The notes below the pieces were generated by a model. It was not told where the DNA came from. It saw nothing but the letters and a program-made list of their open reading frames with translations, and ran no database searches. A program made the translations under genes and the position numbers. A stretch of DNA of 33,674 bases from Clostridiales bacterium (GTDB lineage: Bacteria; Bacillota; Clostridia; Lachnospirales; CAMVHY01): the NCBI GenBank assembly GCA_031265515.1, contig JAISCN010000042.1, positions 1 through 33,674 of the forward strand, written 5' to 3'. Shown piece by piece: positions 25,602 to 33,674 of this stretch. The first letter of the stretch is position 1. The number at the start of each line of letters is the position of its first letter.

Positions 25602-28600
25602 TTAAACTCTTAGATTCGCAATAGCTCTTAATAACATTCCACCAAACGTAAGAATTGTTCCAGCTACAAATTGCCATATATGTTGATAATCAGCACTTTC
25701 GTAATTTGAAAGTCCCATAGAAAATCTAATAACTGACCATATGCAGCATATTAAACCTACATAGCGCATTATTTCTCCAGCGATATTTAATAATTCTGCA
25801 TGTAATACTCTATCGTTAGGAACAAAAGGTGTAAGAACAGGATCGTTTGGAGCTGCTGGATCATAAAAAGCATTTTGAGACGAAGGACTTGGTGATTCTG
25901 ATTGACGAGGTTGAGGAAATGGTATAAGCGTTGGATCATATTCAAACATTGGTAAATCTTGATTGCTTTCAATAAGTAGTAAAGGATTAGTAGCTTCTAA
26001 ACAGTTAGCACTTATTAAATTTTCATTAAACATATTTCCAGTAATTCTCTGAAACATGTACGAGAGGATACTGAAAAAACGATAGTATATGCTGTTGCCG
26101 TCATTTGTGTTTCTTATTTCATTTAAATTAATCGTACCGCTCGAACCAATTAAAGAATTTGTTGCTGTTAAAGCTGTTTCAAATTCAAAGTTTGAAGGAT
26201 TGCCTCTGTAAATGTCTGTATTTTTATAATAATAATAATTCGTAGCTGCTTTTAAGTAATCATAAAAACATTTACAAACGTAATATCTCATTCTAGATAT
26301 TTCTGGATAATCATTAGCATTAATAGCATTCTTAGCAGATACTTTTGCTGATTGAGAGTATCCAGCTATTCTGCTGAGATTTCCCAAACACTCATAGCCA
26401 TATCCGTAATAATATTGAAATCTGTTATTAACAAAATCAAAATTTATATAGCTGTTTAATCGTTTTGCTGTTGTATAATCGTCAGTACTTCTTTGAGCTG
26501 CTGATTTTATTGTGTTATCCCGAGAATTATAAGTGTACATTTTTGCAATATTTGAAGATAACGACGCTGCATATTCACAAATATTTGCCGTAAGTTTTCT
26601 GGGCAGAACTACTTCAGCAGTCGTACTTGAGTTCCACCAACTATTATGATGCCACCAGTACCAAATATCACTAGGCGGATTGTAACTTTCCGCCATCTCA
26701 TAAACTGACCTAAACAAATATTTCGATATCAAAGCATATGATTTTTTTGCATTTTCGTTTAAATTTGAGTTATTACCGTCATCTAGATCCAAAGCTTTTT
26801 TCAGCCTTTCTAAAGCAATAATTGCATTTGAATAATATCTAAATTCTGTTTTATCATATTCTGTTCTGTAAAAAGAAGTTTTAATTATTAAATCCGTATT
26901 AGGTATTGATTTTCCTATTGCTATAGACGGTGTATAATTTTTTATACTTTCTTCAAGTGCTGATATCTGTAATTCATCAGCATCAGCGGAAATTTCGTAG
27001 TATTCACGTTTTGGGACAGGATATCTCATTACTACATCACCCACTGATAACGTATTTCTATCTACATTCGTCCAAATAGGTGTACTTGAACTTTTATCTA
27101 TGGTTTTGGTTATATAACCAGGAGTTATATTTTTGTATTCGCATATTAAAAATTTATCAAAGAGCGGAGTATCAATTTCAGCATCTGGCTCAAAAGATTC
27201 GTTATCTATACACAACACCGAAACTGAATCATTTGTTACGTTTATGACAATTCCAGATGAAATAGGATATATATTTCTAATTTCGTTGTTGTTAAATCTT
27301 ATGCTTACGGCATTATTTTCACTCAAATATCTTCTTAATTCTGGAGAAATTGATGGTATTGATGGTATCCAATTATCTACAGATGATTCGCTATTATCAG
27401 AAATGCTAGGCATAGTAGGACTAGCAGTCGTAGTAGGAGAAATATAAGGCATTTTTCTAATTCCGTCTTTAAATTTTCTTTTGTAACCATAAGATCTAGA
27501 TATTTTATCTTCCCATTTTTGATTTAAAACCGGAAAAAGCGATTGATTACTTGGCAAAAACACTTGCTGATATCCTCTAAAATATTCTAAAAATTCATAA
27601 CTACTAAATCCTGAACCATCGATATATTCTTTAAAAAATTCAGAACGTTCAAACCAGGTCTCAAAATCATCAAAAGAATAATCTATGTTTATTTTTTCTA
27701 TGACATAGTTTTCCGGAATTACTATTAATCCATCTTTTACATACATACCTGTTGTGCTTATTATTAATTCGAAAACTTTTGTAGCATAATCTTCGGACGA
27801 ATTAATGCTAGTCTTGTTTCCAACTGGTTCTTGTGTATAAGCTTCACTATCTAGCGTAGGATTTAATAATTGCTCTGCTTTATCTATAATATCTGCAAAG
27901 TCAGAATTATTTTTTATTTCTATCAGATTTCTAGAAATCATAGTTCCGGTTTCTGTATCATAAAATTGAGTTTTATCTATCTTAGAATTGATATCTGTAC
28001 TAATCGAAGGTTTTTTCGCATAGCTTTCTATTCTAGCAGCTGAAATTGATGCTACTATATTTTCCAAAATTGGTAGCGCAGCTTGCATATCTTCTGTTAA
28101 TTCCTCTGGAGTTTTGTCTCTATAATCAATTAGAGTTTTGATGTTGCTAATTTTTGCTTCGATAATACTGCGATCTAAAAGAGGCAAAGATAATATTTGA
28201 TCAATATTAAAAGTTTTTATTCTATCATAAGTTTCATAAATTGCTGTAAATTCATCACTTTCATTCTCTCCTAAAGTTCCTAAATTTATTTCTTCTTTTC
28301 CTGCAATTTTACGTATTTCTTCTGCTGTTTTATTAATACTAGAAATTATTGGATCTCTTATTTGACCAAAATTAAGATTTATACTGTTATTTATTATACT
28401 AAGTGTATTTAAATCATCCAGATCATTCGAAATTAAGTTCGTAATTTCATTATATTTTTCTTCAAGTACATCGTAAGCAAAATCAAAAATTTTTTTTAGT
28501 TCCGATTTTGCATTTGTAAATCTATTATTTAAATTTGTTTTATTATCTATATCAAGTGCTAATGGATTTATAGAGTTTAATTTTTGAAAATAATTTTCGT

Positions 28601-31600
28601 ATAATCTCGGAAAACTCAATAGCGAAAGTTTTATAGGGTTGTCGTTATAGTATTTTTGGTCATAATTAATAAGCTGAGCTATTGGAATTTTAACATCTGC
28701 AATGCTTAGTTTCAAAATTCTGACTATGCGTTGTTCTTCAGTCATACTTTCTTCGCTCGTAATTGGATTTATTATAAAATAATCGTCTATTAATTTGCCA
28801 AGTATTTCAAAAGAATTTAAAGCTTCTTCTAGTTTTTTTCTTAAATTTTCTCTTTGAGTATCGTTGGTTGGGATTGATATTGTTGCTTGATAATTAAAAT
28901 CATTTATAAAACTTATTGTCTGATCAATTAATTCAACATCACTGCCAACATTGTCATCACAGACTTCTTTTAAATCACGAAAATAATTTCTAGAACTGTT
29001 GACTAAGTCAATAATTTCTAATTCTTTTTTTTTATCAATCATTATTTTTTCTTTATTTGATATGTTATTTATCATTGCTAATATATCGTCATATGCGGTC
29101 TTTAAATTACTAGAATTGTGCACAGGTGTAAAATCCGAATTTCTAGATGTTAACGAAGATAATTCGTTTATTTCTTCGTTTGTCATATCACTGGTATTTT
29201 TTTGTTCTAGTTCAATTAATCTTTCAACTTCGACGTCTAATAATCTTACTCCTCTGTCATCAAACATCCTCATTGAATTTTCCATTTTTATCGAATTCTC
29301 TATAAATTCTTGAACAACATATGCACGCTCATCATCATTTTTAAAATCAATCTCATAATTATAAGGGGCGCTACTTAAATAATTATTTAATAAACTAATT
29401 TCTGAATTTATTTGAGATATAAAATCCCTCATATCGCTTATATTTTTAATGTAAAATTGTTCATAGGTTTCTATGAGTTTATTTGCTAAAAAATATTTAG
29501 TTTTATTTTTGTCACTACCATATACGAATCTCATTTCAGGTTTATCCGAACTATCGCTGCCTACTCTAAATATTAAATCTGCTGTTATTGACGTCATTTC
29601 GTCGTTTAAACTTTCAAGAAAGTCATACAAGCTACTATCAGTAAGATCACTAGTAAAATATTCTGGCGCATCATCTATATTACTTACAAAATATATTAAC
29701 GAAATTAAATTTTTAAAGTTTTCCCACTTAGCTTTTTCTAACTGACTTTGATCAAAATTTTCTTCACCAGGGTCAACTTGAGTGTGATAGATTAATTCTT
29801 CGTAGCAAAAAGGCTCACTATCTTGACCTGATTTTAACGGATTTTGATTGAATTTTGTTTCAAAATCTGAATAACATTGATTAACAATTTCCGGAAGAAG
29901 TTCACTATATTCTGGAGGATCAGCTTTTAATCTTTTTTTTAATTCATCCATTTCTATTTTCAAATTACTTAGATCTGTTGATAAATCTCTTTCTGATTTG
30001 CTGTCTATATATATTTTTTTTATTTGAGTTGTTGCTAAATTAGTTGCCTGCGTTTCTTCTAGATTATTTTTTATTTGTACCGTGTTAGCAGACATCGTCT
30101 CTGAGGTTTTTGATCTTAAAAGTTCATTGAACAAATCTTCATCTTTTATTTCTCCAATATAAAACTTCATGAAAATATCTTGAAAATCCTCATCTCTGAC
30201 AATATTATAAGATTCAGCAGGAAATAAAAATACATCATCAGGAATAATTTTTAATACGTATGAAGTTGATATGTTTGTATCGCCTAAACCAGAAACTAGT
30301 TTCTCGAATGCCAAATTATTAATTTGATTCTTTATAATTTTAAGTTGTGAATAAAAATTTGATTCTGAGTATAAATCTAGTTGCCCGTTATTGGGCAAAT
30401 TTTTTCTTAATTGATCGCGAATTTTTTCAAAACTAATTTTATTTTTAAAATATTCTACAAACATGTTACTGCTGGCATGATCGTTGGTGATTTCTTTAAA
30501 TTCATCTTCTTCGTAAACTACACTGTTATTAATTATTGTGGTGTTATCGGATAAAGTAAGCTTTCCGTAAATATCATAGGTTTGAGTACTTCTTGCCGGT
30601 TCAGGAAATTTCATTATTTTATAATCAAGATCAAGTCTCGTAATAGCGTCAGGATGTTGAATTCTATAATTAGAAGTTGGCGTCATATAATCATTTACTG
30701 CATTGGGTAAAGCAGTTTCAATCATATAAGTTCTGCGTGATTCTAAATCGCTTTCTAAACTTGTTTTGCTTTGACTAGAAATATTAACAGTGAAATTAAT
30801 ACTTGCTATCTTTGCCTTAAGTTTAATTATTTCGTCTTTTTTCTCTTTATAAATATTATTTATGTTATCATAATCTTCTTTAGCATCTACTAATAACAAA
30901 CTATTGTTATCTATAATTTCTTGTTGTTGTCGAACATAATTTTGATTACTCGGTTGATTTTTATTTTTTTCGATCTCTGACTCTGCGTTACTTATAATCG
31001 ATAAAATTCTGCTATATTCGCCGTAAGATTCTTTAAGTTCTTCTTCGATGTCTAGTAGTTCTAATTTTAATCTATCAACTGCTCTCAGATATGGTAGAGT
31101 TACTATAATTTTTTCGTAATTTTCAATATTTTTTTGAACTGATGATATAAATTCAGAAAACCATAATTCTCCTATTAAATATTTAATAAGTTGATTTTGA
31201 TTATCTAAATGTAAATCAAATAAATTTGACAGATAAGCGTCGTTACTAAGTAAAGTTTCTTTTATATAATTATTAGTTAGAGATGATAAAGACAACGAAT
31301 TATAATTATTCAGTATCTGTCCCGTCATTATAGCGCTTCCCACAACAGAGTCACTATTTTTTAAAATATCTAAAAAAGATTTATTAATCGAATTTTCAGT
31401 TTTTATATAAAAATCTTTTGTTCTATTAAATTCTCTTGGTGTTAAAGATATTTTGTAATTTAAATTTCGCACATAATTTTCGTCACTAGTTACTAAATGT
31501 TGACTTTTAAATCTGGGAATTAATTCTCTTTTTATTTTTATATTTGTCATTTCTTCCATATATCCATCAAAAGTATCTTCAAAATCCATATACTCCAGCG

Positions 31601-33674
31601 ATAATACATAATTAGATCCTTGAAAATCTCTTAAAATTATATCTTTAACATTGGTCTTCGTAAGTCCGCCTAAAAAACACTTTTCAAAGATTTTCTCAGA
31701 AACGTTGTTATTTAAATAACTGCCTAAGATATCAACCCTTTGTCTTTTAGGAACAGCAAAAGAAACAAATCTTTTATTAAAATCTAGCAAAGTATTTTTT
31801 CCGGCAATGTGTTCGTAACAATTTAAATTAACTGTATTTTTATTAGCATAATTTGATTTAAAAATTCCTATATGTTTTGTCCTGGTTTTCTCGTTATTCA
31901 TTGCCGTTAAATAACTGCTTAGAGAATTTTTAATTTGTTGATCAGATAGACTAGATTCTGGAAAATCGGCTAATATCATGTTTTTTAAGCTTGAAAAAAT
32001 AGAACTACTTTGTGAATCATAAAGATATTCAATTATTTGAGATGTATAGATAGAATATTTTATTTCGGGATTTTCAGAAAAAACCACTTGAGTGTTTTCT
32101 GTATAATTATCTTTAAATCTATTTATAATACTTTCTTTTGACTTAATTTCGACCATCGCGGTTTTGTATTCGTTTAAAATCGAAATAAAGTCCGTAATGC
32201 TTGGATTATCAATTGTTACATCAGTTAAATTACTTCTTAACGAACTCTTAAAACTATCTTCAGTAATTTCTTCTAAAAAAAATTTTAAAAACTCGTTTGT
32301 AGTATCGTTTTCAACATTATTAATTGTTTTAAATAAATTAAAAGTTTTTATTTTTTGTACGGATAATTTTCTCACTATATCGTTAACTAACGTCGACATG
32401 GTATTCATTTTATTTATATTGCCTACAGAAAAACTTTCTTTATCACGTACCAAACCTAAACTATTTATACTTTCCTCAAGGCTACCATCTGAACAATACA
32501 CAGGACTTACAGCTTCTGTTTTAATTCCGTAAAAATATTTATCAAAAGCATTATAAACCATATTTATATTATCCACTTGTAATTTTGAAATACTTGGCTT
32601 AGAAAGTTCAGCTTCTTCCTCTTCGGTCAATGTTATGTCTTCAATGTCTTCCATTTCCGGATCTTCATCGTCTTCTTCTCCTTCGCAGTTTTTTTCTACA
32701 TAATTATAATTATTATAGCTATTACTCTCTTCTGTATCTCCACTAAGAACACCCGGAATAAGAGTGATAGAAATAGCAAGAAGAATAGCCAAGGTAACAC
32801 CTATTCCGATAAAACGTTTATAATCACCAGTAATCGCACCTACTATAGCTTCTTTAAGATCCATACTTTTACTGATATCTTCCGTTGATGAGGCATTCTT
32901 CAAAGATTTTACTACTTGTAGTGCAACTTGAGCATGCGGACTAGCAACCATTGATTCTGCCTTCGAAGTTAGTCTGCTAGCTATTGACATTGCAATACTT
33001 TTAACTTCCAACTCAAGTAAAGACATAACCTTATTTTGCGCAACTCCAATCGCGTTGGACGCTAGATTAGACGCTGAATCTTTTTCCTTATCCACCTTCA
33101 TAACGCTGGCGGCAGTGTTGACTGCACTAGCAGCTACTTTTTTGCCCAATAATTTTCGAGAATTTCCTTCAAATTTTTTATTTATCTGCTTTAACATTCT
33201 TTTTTTGTCAATTTTGTCATTTCCTTTAAGATTTGATCGATCAGATATGTCACTAACAATTCCAATTATCATAATTTTTCTTATATCTCTGGTTTTAACT
33301 TTTTTGCCCATTTTTTTCAATTTGTTCTTTATTTTTCTTGCTTCTTTATTTATATCGCTGCAAGAAACTTTTTTCATTATCATTGCTTCTCGTTCTCTTG
33401 GAGTAGCCTTAGCAAACGCTATTTTCTCTTGCTCGTTGAATCTGTTGTATCCATGTTCTCTTATTGCTGTAAGAATTTGTTGTTGTTGCTCCGGTGGAAA
33501 ATTGCCAAGCACTAAAGCAAGTCCTGGATGAACTTGTCCTACTTGAGCTATTAATACTTCTTCATCCGGTATTGCATCTGCTAGTGCTTCTTCATCCGGT
33601 ATTGCATCTGCTAGTGCTTCTTCATCCGGTATTGCATCTGCTAGTGCTTCTTCATCCGGTATTGCATCTGCTAG
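25602..33674 (-). CDS. Giant surface/secretion-related protein with VirB2-like C-terminus (partial, N-terminus beyond window)
   Basis: The frame is open to the right edge, giving at least 2690 residues; GTG at 33512 is only an internal codon, because upstream codons continue in frame into 10-residue repeats. From the N-terminus: repeats ALADAIPDEE (33557-33674); a charged helical part with basic KKMGKKVKTRDIRK and an alanine-rich amphipathic stretch; one membrane segment (32752-32814); an acidic stretch (32600-32690); then about 2200 residues of mostly helical, Asn/Ser/Ile-rich sequence with coiled coil at 30790-31085; a beta-rich module (27010-27275) with a loose M23-peptidase look but no histidines; a Trp/His cluster (26631-26676); a Pro/Ser linker; and two membrane helices (25605-25780). 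The last part, with YVGLICCIWSVIRFSMGL then WQFVAGTILTFGGMLLRAI, resembles Maff2/VirB2-like pilin subunits of clostridial conjugation systems. A role in a type IV machine is inference. Composition is less AT-rich than in priA. Confidence 0.8.
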   Translation of the reverse strand, partial: LADAIPDEEALADAIPDEEALADAIPDEEALADAIPDEEVLIAQVGQVHPGLALVLGNFPPEQQQQILTAIREHGYNRFNEQEKIAFAKATPREREAMIMKKVSCSDINKEARKIKNKLKKMGKKVKTRDIRKIMIIGIVSDISDRSNLKGNDKIDKKRMLKQINKKFEGNSRKLLGKKVAASAVNTAASVMKVDKEKDSASNLASNAIGVAQNKVMSLLELEVKSIAMSIASRLTSKAESMVASPHAQVALQVVKSLKNASSTEDISKSMDLKEAIVGAITGDYKRFIGIGVTLAILLAISITLIPGVLSGDTEESNSYNNYNYVEKNCEGEEDDEDPEMEDIEDITLTEEEEAELSKPSISKLQVDNINMVYNAFDKYFYGIKTEAVSPVYCSDGSLEESINSLGLVRDKESFSVGNINKMNTMSTLVNDIVRKLSVQKIKTFNLFKTINNVENDTTNEFLKFFLEEITEDSFKSSLRSNLTDVTIDNPSITDFISILNEYKTAMVEIKSKESIINRFKDNYTENTQVVFSENPEIKYSIYTSQIIEYLYDSQSSSIFSSLKNMILADFPESSLSDQQIKNSLSSYLTAMNNEKTRTKHIGIFKSNYANKNTVNLNCYEHIAGKNTLLDFNKRFVSFAVPKRQRVDILGSYLNNNVSEKIFEKCFLGGLTKTNVKDIILRDFQGSNYVLSLEYMDFEDTFDGYMEEMTNIKIKRELIPRFKSQHLVTSDENYVRNLNYKISLTPREFNRTKDFYIKTENSINKSFLDILKNSDSVVGSAIMTGQILNNYNSLSLSSLTNNYIKETLLSNDAYLSNLFDLHLDNQNQLIKYLIGELWFSEFISSVQKNIENYEKIIVTLPYLRAVDRLKLELLDIEEELKESYGEYSRILSIISNAESEIEKNKNQPSNQNYVRQQQEIIDNNSLLLVDAKEDYDNINNIYKEKKDEIIKLKAKIASINFTVNISSQSKTSLESDLESRRTYMIETALPNAVNDYMTPTSNYRIQHPDAITRLDLDYKIMKFPEPARSTQTYDIYGKLTLSDNTTIINNSVVYEEDEFKEITNDHASSNMFVEYFKNKISFEKIRDQLRKNLPNNGQLDLYSESNFYSQLKIIKNQINNLAFEKLVSGLGDTNISTSYVLKIIPDDVFLFPAESYNIVRDEDFQDIFMKFYIGEIKDEDLFNELLRSKTSETMSANTVQIKNNLEETQATNLATTQIKKIYIDSKSERDLSTDLSNLKIEMDELKKRLKADPPEYSELLPEIVNQCYSDFETKFNQNPLKSGQDSEPFCYEELIYHTQVDPGEENFDQSQLEKAKWENFKNLISLIYFVSNIDDAPEYFTSDLTDSSLYDFLESLNDEMTSITADLIFRVGSDSSDKPEMRFVYGSDKNKTKYFLANKLIETYEQFYIKNISDMRDFISQINSEISLLNNYLSSAPYNYEIDFKNDDERAYVVQEFIENSIKMENSMRMFDDRGVRLLDVEVERLIELEQKNTSDMTNEEINELSSLTSRNSDFTPVHNSSNLKTAYDDILAMINNISNKEKIMIDKKKELEIIDLVNSSRNYFRDLKEVCDDNVGSDVELIDQTISFINDFNYQATISIPTNDTQRENLRKKLEEALNSFEILGKLIDDYFIINPITSEESMTEEQRIVRILKLSIADVKIPIAQLINYDQKYYNDNPIKLSLLSFPRLYENYFQKLNSINPLALDIDNKTNLNNRFTNAKSELKKIFDFAYDVLEEKYNEITNLISNDLDDLNTLSIINNSINLNFGQIRDPIISSINKTAEEIRKIAGKEEINLGTLGENESDEFTAIYETYDRIKTFNIDQILSLPLLDRSIIEAKISNIKTLIDYRDKTPEELTEDMQAALPILENIVASISAARIESYAKKPSISTDINSKIDKTQFYDTETGTMISRNLIEIKNNSDFADIIDKAEQLLNPTLDSEAYTQEPVGNKTSINSSEDYATKVFELIISTTGMYVKDGLIVIPENYVIEKINIDYSFDDFETWFERSEFFKEYIDGSGFSSYEFLEYFRGYQQVFLPSNQSLFPVLNQKWEDKISRSYGYKRKFKDGIRKMPYISPTTTASPTMPSISDNSESSVDNWIPSIPSISPELRRYLSENNAVSIRFNNNEIRNIYPISSGIVINVTNDSVSVLCIDNESFEPDAEIDTPLFDKFLICEYKNITPGYITKTIDKSSSTPIWTNVDRNTLSVGDVVMRYPVPKREYYEISADADELQISALEESIKNYTPSIAIGKSIPNTDLIIKTSFYRTEYDKTEFRYYSNAIIALERLKKALDLDDGNNSNLNENAKKSYALISKYLFRSVYEMAESYNPPSDIWYWWHHNSWWNSSTTAEVVLPRKLTANICEYAASLSSNIAKMYTYNSRDNTIKSAAQRSTDDYTTAKRLNSYINFDFVNNRFQYYYGYGYECLGNLSRIAGYSQSAKVSAKNAINANDYPEISRMRYYVCKCFYDYLKAATNYYYYKNTDIYRGNPSNFEFETALTATNSLIGSSGTINLNEIRNTNDGNSIYYRFFSILSYMFQRITGNMFNENLISANCLEATNPLLLIESNQDLPMFEYDPTLIPFPQPRQSESPSPSSQNAFYDPAAPNDPVLTPFVPNDRVLHAELLNIAGEIMRYVGLICCIWSVIRFSMGLSNYESADYQHIWQFVAGTILTFGGMLLRAIANLRV
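33557..33674. repeat. 30-bp perfect tandem repeat, in frame, running off the window
   Basis: The 30-base unit (TTCATCCGGTATTGCATCTG then CTAGTGCTTC) occurs 3.9 times without a mismatch and continues to the last base. On the minus strand it encodes the 10-residue unit ALADAIPDEE of the giant protein; the copy nearest the rest of the gene diverges at its inner edge into DEEVLIAQVGQ. Identity at DNA level, including third codon positions, indicates recent expansion. Confidence 0.97.

Noticed and set aside
33512..33512. GTG at 33512 as the start of the giant protein
   Set aside because: Codons upstream continue in frame (GQVHPGLAL and the 10-residue repeats) to the window edge with no stop, so the true start lies beyond the window.
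33055..33531. Hydrophobic plus-strand frame of 158 codons opposite the giant gene
   Set aside because: It is the complement of a helical, charged coding region and lacks start signals.
33557..33674. Regular 30-bp repeats resembling the start of a CRISPR array
   Set aside because: The copies are directly adjacent with no unique spacers, and they are in frame with the giant gene, so they are a coding tandem repeat.

Overview
This is a very AT-rich stretch of a bacterial chromosome. TGA is used as an ordinary stop (SpoVB-like flippase, VanW, Mor-like genes), so this is the standard bacterial code and not a mycoplasma code. The gene families point to the Firmicutes, most likely Clostridia: a SpoVB-type flippase, a VanW protein, a Mor-family regulator, an IscU-type scaffold and a VirD4 coupling protein of the kind found in clostridial conjugative elements. 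Extreme AT content, long A/T runs, single-gene remnants of operons (a lone short atpC, a lone ABC permease), decaying gene traces and several eukaryote-like proteins suggest a reduced genome in a host-associated bacterium, perhaps an endosymbiont. That lifestyle is an inference.

Layout. 1-6500 holds an accessory block: a decayed-looking leader, a VirD4/TraG-type coupling ATPase, a 707-residue unknown protein with a C-terminal membrane hairpin on the opposite strand, and a eukaryote-like Ser/Thr kinase. 6573-9079 is housekeeping: a short ATP synthase epsilon gene, efp overlapping the CCA-adding enzyme gene, then tRNA-Thr and tRNA-Ser. 9080-10435 is mostly non-coding with one small membrane protein. 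10436-14017 is a tight co-directional run: SpoVB/MurJ-like flippase, glycogen synthase, VanW protein. 14101-17459 carries a small membrane protein, a 165-bp tandem duplication reaching into the 3' end of wecB, a Mor-like regulator and a lysophospholipase-type hydrolase. 17874-19778 is a PPP-family phosphatase with a C-terminal membrane hairpin. 20401-23051 has an IscU-like scaffold, an ABC permease, tRNA-Leu and a gene broken by an apparent frameshift. 23095-25125 is priA. 25602 to the right edge is one giant minus-strand reading frame of at least 2690 codons. It is still open at the edge and begins there with perfect 30-bp (10-residue) tandem repeats.

How the parts may work together. The coupling protein implies a type IV secretion or conjugation machine encoded elsewhere. 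The giant protein has one N-terminal membrane segment, a very long presumed extracytoplasmic part, and a C-terminal two-helix segment that resembles VirB2/Maff2-like pilin subunits, so it may be a structural part of that machine. The kinase, the phosphatase and the unknown proteins with paired C-terminal membrane helices are candidates for substrates or membrane-anchored interface proteins. These accessory genes are visibly less AT-rich than the housekeeping genes between them (29 G/C in bases 5641-5700 of the kinase against 4 G/C in bases 8281-8340 of the CCA gene, both hand-counted and both chosen as extremes).
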